Of a stretch of DNA of 64,000 nt, positions 46,404 through 56,043 are shown in pieces. This stretch comes from Pseudomonas sp. GM78. GTDB taxonomy: Bacteria; Pseudomonadota; Gammaproteobacteria; Pseudomonadales; Pseudomonadaceae. How positions within the stretch are numbered: the first letter of the stretch is position 1; each line of letters starts with the position of its first letter. The notes below the pieces were generated by a model. It was not told where the DNA came from. It made no database searches and saw nothing but the letters and a program-made list of their open reading frames with translations. Made by a program: the position numbers and the translations under genes. The DNA is taken from contig NZ_AKJF01000097.1 of assembly GCF_000282475.1 (NCBI RefSeq), positions 1 through 64,000 on the forward strand, written 5' to 3'.

Positions 46404-49142
46404 ATGACTGATCTGTCCCCACCACCAGGTCCTGCAAGCGTCGCTGTCGCCGCGCTGGACGGGCGTTTTTTCCGGCCGCCATTGCCCGACGGCCATGTGC
46501 TGCGCCCACGCCTGTGCGAGCGCTTGAGCGCCGGTCTGGGTGGCAGGTTGCTGCTGGTCAGCGCACCGGCCGGGTTCGGCAAGAGTTCGTTGGCGGTGGA
46601 GTTTTGTCAGGCGCTGCCCGCGCACTGGCAAAGTCTCTGGCTGGGGTTGAGCCCGCGCGACAGCGACCCGGGCCGATTCCTCGAGCGATTGCTCGAAGGC
46701 CTGCAGGATTTTTTTCCGCAACTGGGCAGGCAGTCCCTGGGATTGTTGAAGATGCGCCAGCGGCATCAGCCGTTCGCCTTCGAAGAATGGCTGGACGGGC
46801 TGCTCGACGAGCTGGCCGTGCACCTGTCGACCGCGACCCCCCTGTTGCTGGTGCTCGATGACTATCACCTGGCACAGGGGCCGGTGCTCGATCGCTGCCT
46901 GCAGTTTTTCCTCAATCACCTTCCCGATGGCTTGCTGGTGATGGTCACCAGTCGACAGCGTCCAGACTGGCACCTGGCGCGGTTGCGCCTGTCGCGCCAG
47001 CTGCTGGAGCTGCATGAGCAGGATCTGCGCCTGACCCACGATGAAGCCTTGAGCCTGCTCGATCGGCACAGCAGTTCCTTGCGTGGCGAGGCGCTGGAAA
47101 ACCTGATCCAGCGCAGCGAAGGCTGGGTTGCCGGGTTGCGCTTCTGGTTGCTGGCCGCGTCCGAGGCAGGCACCCAGGGAGCATTGCCCCAGGCGCTGCA
47201 CGGCGGGGAAGGGCTGATCCGCGATTACCTGCTCGAGGAGGTGATCGATTGCCTGCCCGCCGAGGTGCAAGCCTTTCTCTACGACACCGCCCACCAGGAA
47301 CGTTTTTGCAGCGAACTGTGCGACGCCATTCGCGACGCCCATGACAGCGCCGAAATCCTGCGCTTCCTGGCTGCCCACCAGGTGTTCCTGGTGCCGCTGG
47401 ACGAGCACGGCCACTGGTATCGCTATCACCACCTGTTTTCCGATCTGCTGCGCACGCGGCCTGGCGCGCAATCGATGGTGCCGGCCGCCAGCCTGCACCT
47501 GCGCGCCTGTCGCTGGTTCAATGCCCAAGGCCTGCTCGATGAGGCGGTCGAGCAGGCGTTGCGGGCCGGGCACCTGGACGTTGCGGCAAACCTGGTGCAA
47601 AACCTTTCCGAAGAACAACTGCTGGCCGAACAGAACGTCGGCATGTTGCTGCGCTGGAAAATGGACTTGCCCGATAGCCTGCTGATCAGCACGCCTCGCC
47701 TGATCGTGCTCTATAGCTGGGCGTTGGGGCTGGCCTGCCAACTGGACGCCGCCGAGGAACTGGCCAGCCACCTGAGCCGCTTCCTGCCGGCGCCGTCGGC
47801 CACCGCGCAAAAGTCGATGCTGGCGCAATGGCTGGCCCTGAGCGGGATCATCGCGCGCGGGCGCGGTAACCGCGAACTGACGATACGTTATTGCACCGAA
47901 GCGCTGGAGAGCCTTCCGTGCAAGCGCTATGGCCAGCGATTGATGTGTCTCTCGACCCTGTCCAACCTGGCGATTGCCGATGGCGATATGTGGCGTGCCA
48001 GGAAGTTGAACCGTGACTCCCTGGAACTGGCGCAACGGGTGGGCAACCCGTTGTTCGAGGCGTTGGCCCATTACGACCGCGCTCGCGTATTGCAGGCGCG
48101 GGGCGAAATACTGCGTTCGCTGGATGAAGTCCGGCAAGGGCTGCAACGCTTGCAGGGGCTGCCGGCGCAGCGGCTTTTTGCAGTACGTGCCCGACTGACG
48201 TTGTACGAGGGCTTCCTGTTGGCCTTGCACCTGCAACCCCAAGCAGCGCGGCTGCGCTTGCAGGCCGGCTTGGGTGAAGCCCGCGCCTGTCGCGACATCA
48301 GCGTCCTGATCGGTCATTGCGTGATCGCCCGACTGGAAGGCAGCAGCGGGGAGTTCGCCAAGGCCTTTGCCGAGCTCGCCGAAGCCGAACGGCTTATGCA
48401 CATCTGGGACGTGCCGCCGATCTACTACCTGGCAATGATCACCCTGGTCAAATGCGAACTCTGGCTGGCCCAGGGGCGTACCGATCTGGCGCAAGCCTGG
48501 CTGGCGCGATTGGGGCAGACCTATAACGGCGAACAGCCGGCCGCACCGCCGGAATTCCATCCGCAACTGCCGCTGCACATCGAGCTGCAGCAGGCGTTGC
48601 TGGAGGTCATCCAGAACCAGCCGATGCTGGCCGAAGGGCGTTTGAATGCGCTGCTCGAACATGGCCAGCAAACCGGTCGGCAGATGCTCAGTGCAATGGC
48701 GCTGACGCAAAAAGTTTCACTGTTGCTGGGCAGCGGACGCGAACCCGAGGCCCGCAAGGCGCTGGTCCAGGCATTGGACGCCGCAGCCGGCGGCGTGCTG
48801 CAACCCTTTGAAGGACTGTTGGCCGAGCACCCGGATTGGCTGCGTGGACAGCTTCAACTCTGTACACCGACCACGGTTTCCCAAGACCTCGCAGAAAAAC
48901 TTCCAGCCATGGTCTCTCGCCCGGCGCTTGAGCCCATTCCCCCGTCGGAACAACTCAGTACCCGGGAAATGGCGGTCCTGCGCCTGATTGCCCAAGGCTG
49001 CTCGAATCAGGAAATCAGCGACCAGCTGTTTATTTCGCTGCATACGGTGAAAACCCATGCCAGCCATATCAACAGCAAGCTGGGGGTCGAGCGGCGCACG
49101 CAGGCGGTGGCGCGGGCGAAGGAGTTGGGGGTGTTGGTGTAG
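46404..49142 (+). CDS. MalT/AlkS-like LuxR-family ATP-binding regulator
   Basis: 912 residues. N-terminal AAA/STAND ATPase with P-loop APAGFGKSS (about 54-62) and Walker B LLLVLDDYH (about 150), a middle helical and TPR-like region (about 350-800) that normally senses the inducer, and a C-terminal LuxR helix-turn-helix (LSTREMAVLRLIAQGCSNQEISDQLF, about 850-905). This is the plan of MalT and AlkS, large regulators bound by a ligand or alkane. Its place beside DUF1302/DUF1329 and acyl-CoA ligase makes it the likely local activator. Confidence 0.92.
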   Translation: MTDLSPPPGPASVAVAALDGRFFRPPLPDGHVLRPRLCERLSAGLGGRLLLVSAPAGFGKSSLAVEFCQALPAHWQSLWLGLSPRDSDPGRFLERLLEGLQDFFPQLGRQSLGLLKMRQRHQPFAFEEWLDGLLDELAVHLSTATPLLLVLDDYHLAQGPVLDRCLQFFLNHLPDGLLVMVTSRQRPDWHLARLRLSRQLLELHEQDLRLTHDEALSLLDRHSSSLRGEALENLIQRSEGWVAGLRFWLLAASEAGTQGALPQALHGGEGLIRDYLLEEVIDCLPAEVQAFLYDTAHQERFCSELCDAIRDAHDSAEILRFLAAHQVFLVPLDEHGHWYRYHHLFSDLLRTRPGAQSMVPAASLHLRACRWFNAQGLLDEAVEQALRAGHLDVAANLVQNLSEEQLLAEQNVGMLLRWKMDLPDSLLISTPRLIVLYSWALGLACQLDAAEELASHLSRFLPAPSATAQKSMLAQWLALSGIIARGRGNRELTIRYCTEALESLPCKRYGQRLMCLSTLSNLAIADGDMWRARKLNRDSLELAQRVGNPLFEALAHYDRARVLQARGEILRSLDEVRQGLQRLQGLPAQRLFAVRARLTLYEGFLLALHLQPQAARLRLQAGLGEARACRDISVLIGHCVIARLEGSSGEFAKAFAELAEAERLMHIWDVPPIYYLAMITLVKCELWLAQGRTDLAQAWLARLGQTYNGEQPAAPPEFHPQLPLHIELQQALLEVIQNQPMLAEGRLNALLEHGQQTGRQMLSAMALTQKVSLLLGSGREPEARKALVQALDAAAGGVLQPFEGLLAEHPDWLRGQLQLCTPTTVSQDLAEKLPAMVSRPALEPIPPSEQLSTREMAVLRLIAQGCSNQEISDQLFISLHTVKTHASHINSKLGVERRTQAVARAKELGVLV

Positions 49143-49217
49143 CGTTGGGCGGCCCCCACGTCCCGCAATCGGGCATGCCTGTGCCAGAATAGGCCATCCA
49201 TTTTTCCAGGAACATCC

Positions 49218-49862
49218 ATGGACGCTGCCAAACCTGCGCTGATCCGCGAAACCTTCCCCGTCGGCCCCTTGCAGTGCAACTGCACGATCATCGGCGATCC
49301 GATCACGAAAAAAGCCATCGTGGTCGACCCGGGCGGCAATCATGAACTGATCCTCGCGCGGCTCGATGCCCTGGGCCTGAAGGTGGTCAGCATCATTCAC
49401 ACCCATGCGCACCTCGATCACTTCCTGGCCTCCGGCCAGTTGAAGGAAAAAACCGGCGCCACCCTGCATTTGCACAAGGAAGATCAGTTCCTGTGGGACA
49501 ACCTGGAGATGCAATGCCAGATGTTTGGCGTGCCCTACACGCCGGTACCGTCGCCGGACCGCTGGCTGGCCGACGATGAAGAGCTGGCGTGTGGTTGTGG
49601 CGTGGCATTGCACACACCGGGTCACACACCAGGCTCCATGAGCTTCTGGTTTTCCGAGGCCAAGCTGTTGATTGCCGGAGATACCTTGTTTCGGCGCGGG
49701 GTAGGGCGCACGGATCTGTGGGGCGGCGACCAGGCGACCATCGTGCGTTCGATCAAGCAGCGTCTGTATACCCTCGACGAAGAGGCGACGGTCGTGGCCG
49801 GACATGGGCCGGATACCCGCTTGGGTGATGAAATGCGCGAAAACCCCTTTGTTCGCGCCTGA
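49218..49862 (+). CDS. metallo-beta-lactamase-fold hydrolase (YcbL-like, glyoxalase II type)
   Basis: 214 residues. The metal ligands HTHAHLDH (60-67 region), the GHTPGSM His, GDTLF Asp and the GHGPDT His are present. The length and ending follow YcbL-like glyoxalase II homologues, which hydrolyse S-lactoylglutathione or similar thioesters; the true substrate is unknown. GGA precedes the ATG. Stands alone after the LuxR gene. Confidence 0.9.
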   Translation: MDAAKPALIRETFPVGPLQCNCTIIGDPITKKAIVVDPGGNHELILARLDALGLKVVSIIHTHAHLDHFLASGQLKEKTGATLHLHKEDQFLWDNLEMQCQMFGVPYTPVPSPDRWLADDEELACGCGVALHTPGHTPGSMSFWFSEAKLLIAGDTLFRRGVGRTDLWGGDQATIVRSIKQRLYTLDEEATVVAGHGPDTRLGDEMRENPFVRA

Positions 49863-49966
49863 TTTGTAACAAGTGGAATTTTCACCTGTCGAAATGATCC
49901 AACGCCCGCAAAGGTTCGATGCTTAAGTCCGTTGCACCACAGAATGCAAAAAAGTAGGAGCACTAC

Positions 49967-50695
49967 ATGTTCACCACGCCTCGTTTGATTATTGTCGCTA
50001 CTGCCGTGGCACTGTTGGCCGGTTGCGCGTCGCCCAACCCTTACGACAACCAGGGCCAGGCCGAAAGCGGCTCCACGGGCATGAGCAAAACCGCCAAATA
50101 CGGTGGTCTCGGGGCTCTGGCCGGTGCACTGGCCGGTGCTGCCATCAACCACGACAACCGTGGCAAGGGCGCGCTGATCGGTGCGGCCGTAGTGGGTGCT
50201 TCCGCTGCCGGTTACGGCTACTACGCCGACCAGCAGGAGAAAAAGCTGCGTGCCAGCATGGCCAACACCGGTGTCGAAGTGCAGCGTGAAGGTGACCAGA
50301 TCAAGCTGATCATGCCGGGCAACATCACGTTCGCCACCGATTCGGCGAACATCGCTTCGAGCTTCTACCAGCCTTTGAACAACCTGGCCGGCTCGCTGAA
50401 AGAGTTCAACCAGAACCAGATCGAAATCGTCGGCTACACCGACAGCACCGGCAGCCGCCAGCACAACATGGACCTGTCCCAGCGTCGCGCCCAGAGCGTG
50501 GCGACTTACCTGACCTCGCAAGGCGTGAGCGGTACCAACCTGAGCGCCCGTGGTGCCGGCCCGGATAGCCCGGTCGCCAGCAATGCCGACGCCAATGGGC
50601 GGGCGCAGAACCGTCGGGTAGAGGTGAACCTGAAGGCGATTCCAGGCCAGCAGTACGGTGGCCAGCAACAAGGTAACGTTGAGCAGTTCCCTTGA
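49967..50695 (+). CDS. OmpA-family lipoprotein
   Basis: 242 residues. Lipobox LLAGC (Cys20), then a glycine-zipper stretch (GGLGALAGALAGAAINHD...), then an OmpA/MotB peptidoglycan-binding domain with NITFATDSANI and TDSTGSRQHNMDLSQRRAQSVATYL and the NRRVEV end. It resembles YiaD. It likely links the outer membrane to peptidoglycan. Preceded by GTAGGAG; followed by a strong terminator. Confidence 0.93.
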   Translation: MFTTPRLIIVATAVALLAGCASPNPYDNQGQAESGSTGMSKTAKYGGLGALAGALAGAAINHDNRGKGALIGAAVVGASAAGYGYYADQQEKKLRASMANTGVEVQREGDQIKLIMPGNITFATDSANIASSFYQPLNNLAGSLKEFNQNQIEIVGYTDSTGSRQHNMDLSQRRAQSVATYLTSQGVSGTNLSARGAGPDSPVASNADANGRAQNRRVEVNLKAIPGQQYGGQQQGNVEQFP

Positions 50696-50717
50696 TCGCC
50701 TGACTGAACCCCAGGCA

Positions 50718-50759
50718 TAAAAAAACCGCCCGATCCTCAACAGATCGGGCGGTTTTTTT
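50718..50759 (+). terminator. terminator after the OmpA-family gene
   Basis: AAACCGCCCGATC/GATCGGGCGGTTT with a CTCAACA loop and seven T. The left A-run makes it nearly symmetric. Confidence 0.9.
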
Positions 50760-50771
50760 GTGTTGCCACAA

Positions 50772-50852
50772 CCGGCCCCTTCGCGAGCAGGCTCGCTCCC
50801 ACATTCGAAGCGCATTCCCCTGTGGGAGCGAGCCTGCTCGCGAAGGGGCCGG
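50772..50852. repeat. REP pair with 32-base perfect inverted arms
   Basis: Arms 50772-50803 and 50821-50852 are exact reverse complements over 32 bases and carry GCGAGCAGGCTCGCTCCCACA. The two convergent terminators lie on each side. It is the most exact copy of the palindrome family in the window. Confidence 0.92.
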
Positions 50853-50877
50853 CACAGGCAAAGAGGCATTCAGAAAC

Positions 50878-50916
50878 AAAAAAGCCCTCGAACATTCACA
50901 TGTCCGAGGGCTTTTT
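50878..50916 (-). terminator. terminator of the YhcB gene
   Basis: AAAGCCCTCG/CGAGGGCTTT hairpin; on the minus strand it is followed by six T. Confidence 0.85.
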
Positions 50917-50932
50917 CACACCTGAAACCTGA

Positions 50933-51367
50933 TTACTTCTTCAGGCCATAATGCTCATCGAGCATGCCCGGCGCGTTCGGGGCTTTCGGTGCGTAGTCGC
51001 GCGGCGGTTCCTGATTGCGCGGTGGCGTCAGGCGTTCCCGTGGAGCCTGCGTCGCATCGGCGTGCAGGGAGGCCAGCAGGCGTTGGCGGGTCTGCTCGTC
51101 CAGGGCCAGGCGGTTGGCACCCTCGGCGAGATGATCCTGCACTTCCTGGTAGCTCGCAGTCAGTTTCTTGACCAGTGTCGCGGTGCTGTTGAAGTGGGTC
51201 ACCACTTCGTTCTGATAACTGTCGAAACGTTCCTGAATGTCGTCCAGCTGACGTTGCGTGCTGCTAGGCGCGGCATTCGGCGCAAGGCGAGCGATCAGAA
51301 ACCCAATGGCGACACCCACAACCAGGGCAAGAGTCGGTAACAACCAAACTAAGAGCGAGTGTTCCAC
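50933..51367 (-). CDS. YhcB/ZapG-family cell-envelope protein (DUF1043)
   Basis: 144 residues. One N-terminal membrane helix (SLLVWLLPTLALVVGVAIGFLIA) is followed by a coiled coil with RQLDDIQERFDSYQNEVVTHF and a proline-rich tail. This matches YhcB/ZapG, an inner-membrane partner of division and peptidoglycan synthesis. Divergent from the alpha/beta hydrolase, as in other Pseudomonas near trpS. Confidence 0.9.
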   Translation of the reverse strand: MEHSLLVWLLPTLALVVGVAIGFLIARLAPNAAPSSTQRQLDDIQERFDSYQNEVVTHFNSTATLVKKLTASYQEVQDHLAEGANRLALDEQTRQRLLASLHADATQAPRERLTPPRNQEPPRDYAPKAPNAPGMLDEHYGLKK

Positions 51368-51511
51368 GAGTCCTTCCTCTATAAACGGCTTTGCTTTACG
51401 TTAACGGCTCGAACCTGCGCTGTATACCGCGATTCACTCGCAATGGACAGCCGCAGACAATTTGCTAGACGAGTCGACCCGATTCGAGGTCACGGAGTTC
51501 CTTCCTTGCTT

Positions 51512-52141
51512 ATGCGTGAAACCCCTGTAGTGATTGATGGCCCGGTCGGCCAGCTGGAAGCACTGTACCTGGACAATGAGCAGCCGCGCGGCCTCGCGCT
51601 CATCTGCCATCCAAACCCGGTGCAGGGCGGCACCATGCTCAACAAAGTGGTCTCGACCCTGCAGCGCACGGCGCGCGATGCCGGTTTGATCACCTTGCGT
51701 TTCAACTACCGTGGCGTCGGTGCCAGCGAAGGCACCCACGACATGGGGACCGGTGAAGTCGATGATGCTCAAGCTGTCGCCGAATGGTTCCGGGCCAAAC
51801 ACCCGCAATTGCCGCTGACCCTGTTCGGTTTTTCCTTCGGCGGTTTTGTTGCAGCAAGTCTCGGCGGGCGCCTGGAAGCGCAGGGTGAACAGATCAAGCA
51901 CCTGTTCATGGTTGCACCGGCGGTTATGCGCCTGGGCGCTCAGGATAAATTGCCGCAACACGGTGAGCTGACCTTGATCCAGCCCGAAACCGACGAAGTG
52001 ATCGATCCACAAGTCGTTTACGAATGGTCGGACAAGCTCGAACGTCCCCATGAGCTGCTGAAAGTGGCAGAATGCGGACACTTTTTTCATGGCAAGCTGA
52101 CCGATCTCAAGGATCTGATCCTGCCGCGTCTCTCGAATTGA
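51512..52141 (+). CDS. alpha/beta hydrolase
   Basis: 209 residues from the ATG at 51512. The nucleophile elbow GFSFGG (Ser), the oxyanion region CHPNPVQGGTM, an Asp in PETDEVIDP and the terminal His in CGHFFHG form a full catalytic set. It belongs to a small family found next to trpS and zapE; the substrate is unknown. An upstream frame start at 51359 is inside the divergent promoter region and rejected. Confidence 0.85.
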   Translation: MRETPVVIDGPVGQLEALYLDNEQPRGLALICHPNPVQGGTMLNKVVSTLQRTARDAGLITLRFNYRGVGASEGTHDMGTGEVDDAQAVAEWFRAKHPQLPLTLFGFSFGGFVAASLGGRLEAQGEQIKHLFMVAPAVMRLGAQDKLPQHGELTLIQPETDEVIDPQVVYEWSDKLERPHELLKVAECGHFFHGKLTDLKDLILPRLSN

Positions 52142-52165
52142 TTGCAGTCTGACAAGCGATTACCC

Positions 52166-53521
52166 ATGACGACTCGTACCCGTATCCTCACCGGCATCAC
52201 CACCACCGGCACGCCGCACCTGGGCAATTACGCAGGCGCTATCCGCCCGGCGATCCTTGCCAGCCGTGACAGCAATGCCGATTCGTTCTATTTCCTGGCC
52301 GACTACCACGCCCTGATCAAGTGCGATGACCCGCTGCGCATCCAGCGCTCACGCCTGGAAATCGCCGCGACCTGGCTCGCCGGTGGCCTGGATGTGGATC
52401 GCGTGACCTTCTACCGCCAGTCCGACATCCCGGAAATCCCCGAACTGACCTGGCTGCTGACCTGCGTTGCCGCCAAGGGCCTGCTCAACCGCGCCCACGC
52501 CTACAAGGCCTCGGTGGACAAGAACGTCGAGACCGGTGAAGACCCGGACGCCGGTATCACCATGGGCCTGTACAGCTACCCGGTGCTGATGGCCGCGGAC
52601 ATCCTGATGTTCAACGCGCACAAGGTGCCGGTCGGTCGCGACCAGATCCAGCACGTGGAAATGGCCCGGGACATCGGCCAGCGCTTCAACCACCTGTTCG
52701 GCCAGGGCAAGGAGTTCTTCACCATGCCCGAGGCGTTGATCGAGGAAAGCGTGGCCACGTTGCCGGGCCTGGACGGTCGCAAGATGTCCAAGAGCTACGA
52801 CAACACCATTCCGTTGTTCAGCAGCGCCAAAGAAATGAAAGATGCGATTTCCCGTATCGTCACCGACTCCCGTGCACCGGGTGAGGCAAAGGATCCGGAC
52901 AATTCGCACCTGTTCACCCTGTTCCAGGCGTTCGCCACCCCGGCGCAAGCTGACGAGTTCCGCAGCGATCTGCTGCAGGGCCTGGGTTGGGGCGAGGCGA
53001 AGAACCGCCTGTTCCAGCTGCTGGACAGCGAACTGGGCGAGTCCCGCGAGCGTTACAACCAATTGATCGAGCGCCCGGCAGATCTTGAAGACATCCTGCA
53101 GCACGGGGCGAAAAAGGCGCGTGCAGTCGCGACCCCGTTCCTCAACGAGCTGCGCGAAGCGGTAGGTCTGCGTTCGTTCGTTGCCCAGGCGCAAGTGGCA
53201 GCGACCACCAAGAAGAAAGCCGTTAAGGCTGCGCGTTTTGTCAGCTTCCGTGAAGACGACGGCAGTTTCCGCTTCCGTCTGCTGGCGGCCGATGGCGAGC
53301 AACTGCTGCTGTCGCGCAACTTCGCCGACGGTAAAACCGCAGGCCAGGTGACCAAGCAACTGCAATCGAGCCAGCCATTGGACGTGCGCAGCGAAGACCT
53401 GAGCTTCAGCGTCTGGCTGGAAGGCGAGTGCGTGGGTGACAGCCCGGCTTTCGCTGACAGCGCCGCGCGCGATGTTGCGATCGAGGCCTTGCGAATCGCC
53501 CTGACGCCAGTCCAGGACTAA
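52166..53521 (+). CDS. trpS: tryptophanyl-tRNA synthetase with C-terminal extension
   Basis: 451 residues. Class I motifs are PHLGNY (HIGH-like) and [10 protein letters not shown] (KMSKS). The catalytic part ends near residue 345; about 100 extra residues follow, including [23 protein letters not shown], which look like a YegP/DUF1508-type beta fold. Typical enzymes have about 330-350 residues. The ATG at 52166 begins [11 protein letters not shown], 25 bases after the hydrolase stop. From memory, P. aeruginosa TrpS has the same extra length. Confidence 0.95.
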   Translation: MTTRTRILTGITTTGTPHLGNYAGAIRPAILASRDSNADSFYFLADYHALIKCDDPLRIQRSRLEIAATWLAGGLDVDRVTFYRQSDIPEIPELTWLLTCVAAKGLLNRAHAYKASVDKNVETGEDPDAGITMGLYSYPVLMAADILMFNAHKVPVGRDQIQHVEMARDIGQRFNHLFGQGKEFFTMPEALIEESVATLPGLDGRKMSKSYDNTIPLFSSAKEMKDAISRIVTDSRAPGEAKDPDNSHLFTLFQAFATPAQADEFRSDLLQGLGWGEAKNRLFQLLDSELGESRERYNQLIERPADLEDILQHGAKKARAVATPFLNELREAVGLRSFVAQAQVAATTKKKAVKAARFVSFREDDGSFRFRLLAADGEQLLLSRNFADGKTAGQVTKQLQSSQPLDVRSEDLSFSVWLEGECVGDSPAFADSAARDVAIEALRIALTPVQD

Positions 53522-53611
53522 TCAACGGCTCGGCCCGACCAAGGGCTGATTGCCATTCCCACGGGCCATCGCTACAGTGACGGCCCGTTTTTGTTGCCTT
53601 GCTAACGAATT

Positions 53612-54706
53612 ATGACGCCCCTAGAACGATATCAAGCTGATCTGAAACGCCCGGAATTCTTCCATGATGCCGCGCAGGAAACTGCCGTGCGTCATCTGCA
53701 GCGCCTGTACGACGATCTGGTCGCGGCCGAGCAGAACAAGCCGGGCCTGCTGGGCAAACTGTTTGGCAAGAAGGATCAGGCACCGGTAAAGGGCCTGTAC
53801 TTCTGGGGCGGCGTGGGTCGCGGCAAGACTTACCTGGTCGACACCTTCTTCGAAGCGCTGCCGTTCAAGGAAAAGTCCCGTACGCACTTCCACCGCTTCA
53901 TGAAGCGCGTGCACGAGGAGATGAAGACCCTGGGCGGCGAGAAGAACCCGCTGACCATCATCGCCAAGCGCTTCTCCACCGAAGCCCGGGTGATCTGCTT
54001 CGATGAATTCTTCGTCTCCGACATCACCGATGCCATGATCCTCGGCACCTTGATGGAAGAGCTGTTCAAGAACGGTGTGACCCTGGTTGCGACGTCGAAC
54101 ATCGTGCCGGACGGCCTGTACAAGGACGGCCTGCAACGCGCGCGCTTCCTGCCGGCCATTGCGCTGATCAAGCAGAACACCGAGATCGTCAACGTCGACA
54201 GCGGCGTCGACTATCGTCTGCGCCACCTCGAGCAAGCCGAGCTGTTCCACTATCCACTCGACGAAGCCGCCAACGAAAGCCTGCGCAAAAGCTTCCGTGC
54301 GCTGACACCGGAATGCACGGCAGCGGTCGAAAATGACGTGCTGATGATCGAGAACCGTGAAATTCGTGCCCTGCGCACCTGCGATGACGTGGCCTGGTTC
54401 AACTTCCGTGAACTGTGCGACGGTCCGCGCAGCCAGAACGACTACATCGAGCTGGGCAAGATCTTCCACGCCGTATTGCTCAGCGATGTCGAGCAGATGA
54501 GCGTCACCACCGACGACATCGCCCGACGCTTCATCAACATGGTCGACGAGTTCTACGATCGCAACGTCAAGCTGATCATTTCTGCCGAAGTCGAACTCAA
54601 GGACCTCTACACCGGCGGTCGCCTGAATTTCGAATTCCAGCGAACCCTGAGTCGTCTGCTGGAAATGCAGTCCCACGAATTCCTGTCCCGGGCGCATAAG
54701 CCATAG
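53612..54706 (+). CDS. zapE: cell-division protein ZapE (AFG1-like ATPase)
   Basis: 364 residues. P-loop WGGVGRGKTYL, Walker B CFDEFFVSDITDAM and later FRELCDGPRSQNDYIEL match ZapE. It is a peripheral ATPase acting on the Z ring under stress. It follows trpS by 90 bases, and a terminator comes after it. Confidence 0.95.
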   Translation: MTPLERYQADLKRPEFFHDAAQETAVRHLQRLYDDLVAAEQNKPGLLGKLFGKKDQAPVKGLYFWGGVGRGKTYLVDTFFEALPFKEKSRTHFHRFMKRVHEEMKTLGGEKNPLTIIAKRFSTEARVICFDEFFVSDITDAMILGTLMEELFKNGVTLVATSNIVPDGLYKDGLQRARFLPAIALIKQNTEIVNVDSGVDYRLRHLEQAELFHYPLDEAANESLRKSFRALTPECTAAVENDVLMIENREIRALRTCDDVAWFNFRELCDGPRSQNDYIELGKIFHAVLLSDVEQMSVTTDDIARRFINMVDEFYDRNVKLIISAEVELKDLYTGGRLNFEFQRTLSRLLEMQSHEFLSRAHKP

Positions 54707-54721
54707 GACGATTCGGAAAAT

Positions 54722-54754
54722 AAAAAGGGCCTGCATTTGCAGGCCCTTTTTTAT
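54722..54754 (+). terminator. terminator after zapE
   Basis: AAAGGGCCTGCA/TGCAGGCCCTTT hairpin with T-run after. Confidence 0.9.
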
Positions 54755-54788
54755 GCGCAGAAGATCCCTCAAATTCACCGCAATCCCC

Positions 54789-54877
54789 TGTGGGAGCGAG
54801 CCTGCTCGCGATAGCGGTATGTCAGTCACATCATTGCTGAGTTTGCCGACGCCATCGCGAGCAGGCTCGCTCCCACA
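54789..54877. repeat. REP inverted pair after zapE
   Basis: 24-base arms 54789-54812 (TGTGGGAGCGAGCCTGCTCG...) and 54854-54877, exact inverted copies, 41 bases apart, between converging genes. Confidence 0.9.
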
Positions 54878-54900
54878 TTGAAAAGAGTGGGCTTCAGGGT

Positions 54901-55896
54901 TTAGGCAGCCTGCTGAAACTGCTGCCGATACTGGTTCGGAGACAGTTCAGTATGTTGGCGGAATAACCGGGCAAAGAAGCTCGCATCGTCATAGCCAACT
55001 TCGTAACTGATGGTCTTGATGCTCTTGCGGCTACCGGACAGCAGTCCTTTGGCGGTTTCGATGCGCAGGCGCTGCAGGTAGTGCAGTGGCTTGTCACCGG
55101 TGGCGGTCTGGAAGCGGCGCATGAAGTTGCGGATGCTCATGCCGTGTTCGCGGGCAACGTCTTCGAAGCGGAATTTGTCGGCGAAGTGTTCTTCGAGCCA
55201 GTGCTGGATCTGCAGGATGATCACGTCCTGGTGCAGCTTTTGCCCGCCGAAGCCGATTCTTCCCGGCGAGTAGCTGCGTTGCACTTCATAGAGGATGTCC
55301 CGCGCCACGGCCTGGGAGACGTTGGCGCCGCAGAAGCGCTCGATCAGGTAGACATACAGGTCGCATGCCGAGGTGGTGCCGCCCGCGCAATACAGGTTGT
55401 CGGCGTCGGTCAGGTGCTTGTCCTGATTGAGTTGGACCTTCGGGAAGCGTTCTGCAAAGGCATTGAAGAAGCGCCAGTAGGTGGTCGCCTCCTTGCCATC
55501 GAGCAGGCCGGCTTCGGCGAGCCAGAACACCCCGGTGGCCTCGCCGCAGAGTACAGCGCCGCGGGCATGTTGCTGGCGCAACCAGGACAGGACCTGTGGA
55601 TGACGTTTGCTCAGGGTCTCGAAATCGTCCCAAAACGCGGGAATGACGATGATGTCGGCATTTTCCAGGCCGCCGTCCACCGGGATCACTACGTCGCTGA
55701 AGGTGTTGACCGGTTTGCCGTCGGGGCTGACCAGTCGGGTTTCGAACGCTGGAGTCAGGCCGTGGCCCAGTTGTTTACCGTAGCGCAGGCTGGCGAGGTG
55801 GAAGAAATCCTTGGCCTGCATGAGGGTGGAAGCGAAAACCCGGTCAATGGCCAGGATGCTGACGCGCCGCAAGGGCGTGGAGGCTTGGTTAGACAT
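54901..55896 (-). CDS. GlxA-family AraC-type transcriptional regulator
   Basis: 331 residues. The N-terminal half is a DJ-1/PfpI-like domain (LCGEATGVFWLAEAGLLDG with a Cys at the nucleophile-elbow place), and the C-terminal half an AraC double helix-turn-helix (FRFEDVAREHGMSIRNFMRRF and ISYEVGYDDASFFARLFRQHTELSPNQYR). This is the GlxA/ArgR plan, often for quaternary amines or amino acids. It is divergent from the acyl-CoA dehydrogenase and may control it. Confidence 0.9.
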   Translation of the reverse strand: MSNQASTPLRRVSILAIDRVFASTLMQAKDFFHLASLRYGKQLGHGLTPAFETRLVSPDGKPVNTFSDVVIPVDGGLENADIIVIPAFWDDFETLSKRHPQVLSWLRQQHARGAVLCGEATGVFWLAEAGLLDGKEATTYWRFFNAFAERFPKVQLNQDKHLTDADNLYCAGGTTSACDLYVYLIERFCGANVSQAVARDILYEVQRSYSPGRIGFGGQKLHQDVIILQIQHWLEEHFADKFRFEDVAREHGMSIRNFMRRFQTATGDKPLHYLQRLRIETAKGLLSGSRKSIKTISYEVGYDDASFFARLFRQHTELSPNQYRQQFQQAA

Positions 55897-56043
55897 AATT
55901 CAACTTTATTCTTATAGGGGAAAGTGGTCACCAGACGGCTGGATCGTCTTATTTTTTGTCGGATGTGTCCAGTGTCCTGTATCGGACACCAGGCATAGTC
56001 TCTGAAGGTCCATTCCTTTAAAAAACAAAGATAAGGGTGCCGC

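Noticed and set aside
46350-48710. 786-codon minus-strand frame over the LuxR regulator
   Set aside because: Antisense shadow; protein is Gln/Arg/Leu-biased without domains, while the plus frame has P-loop and helix-turn-helix.
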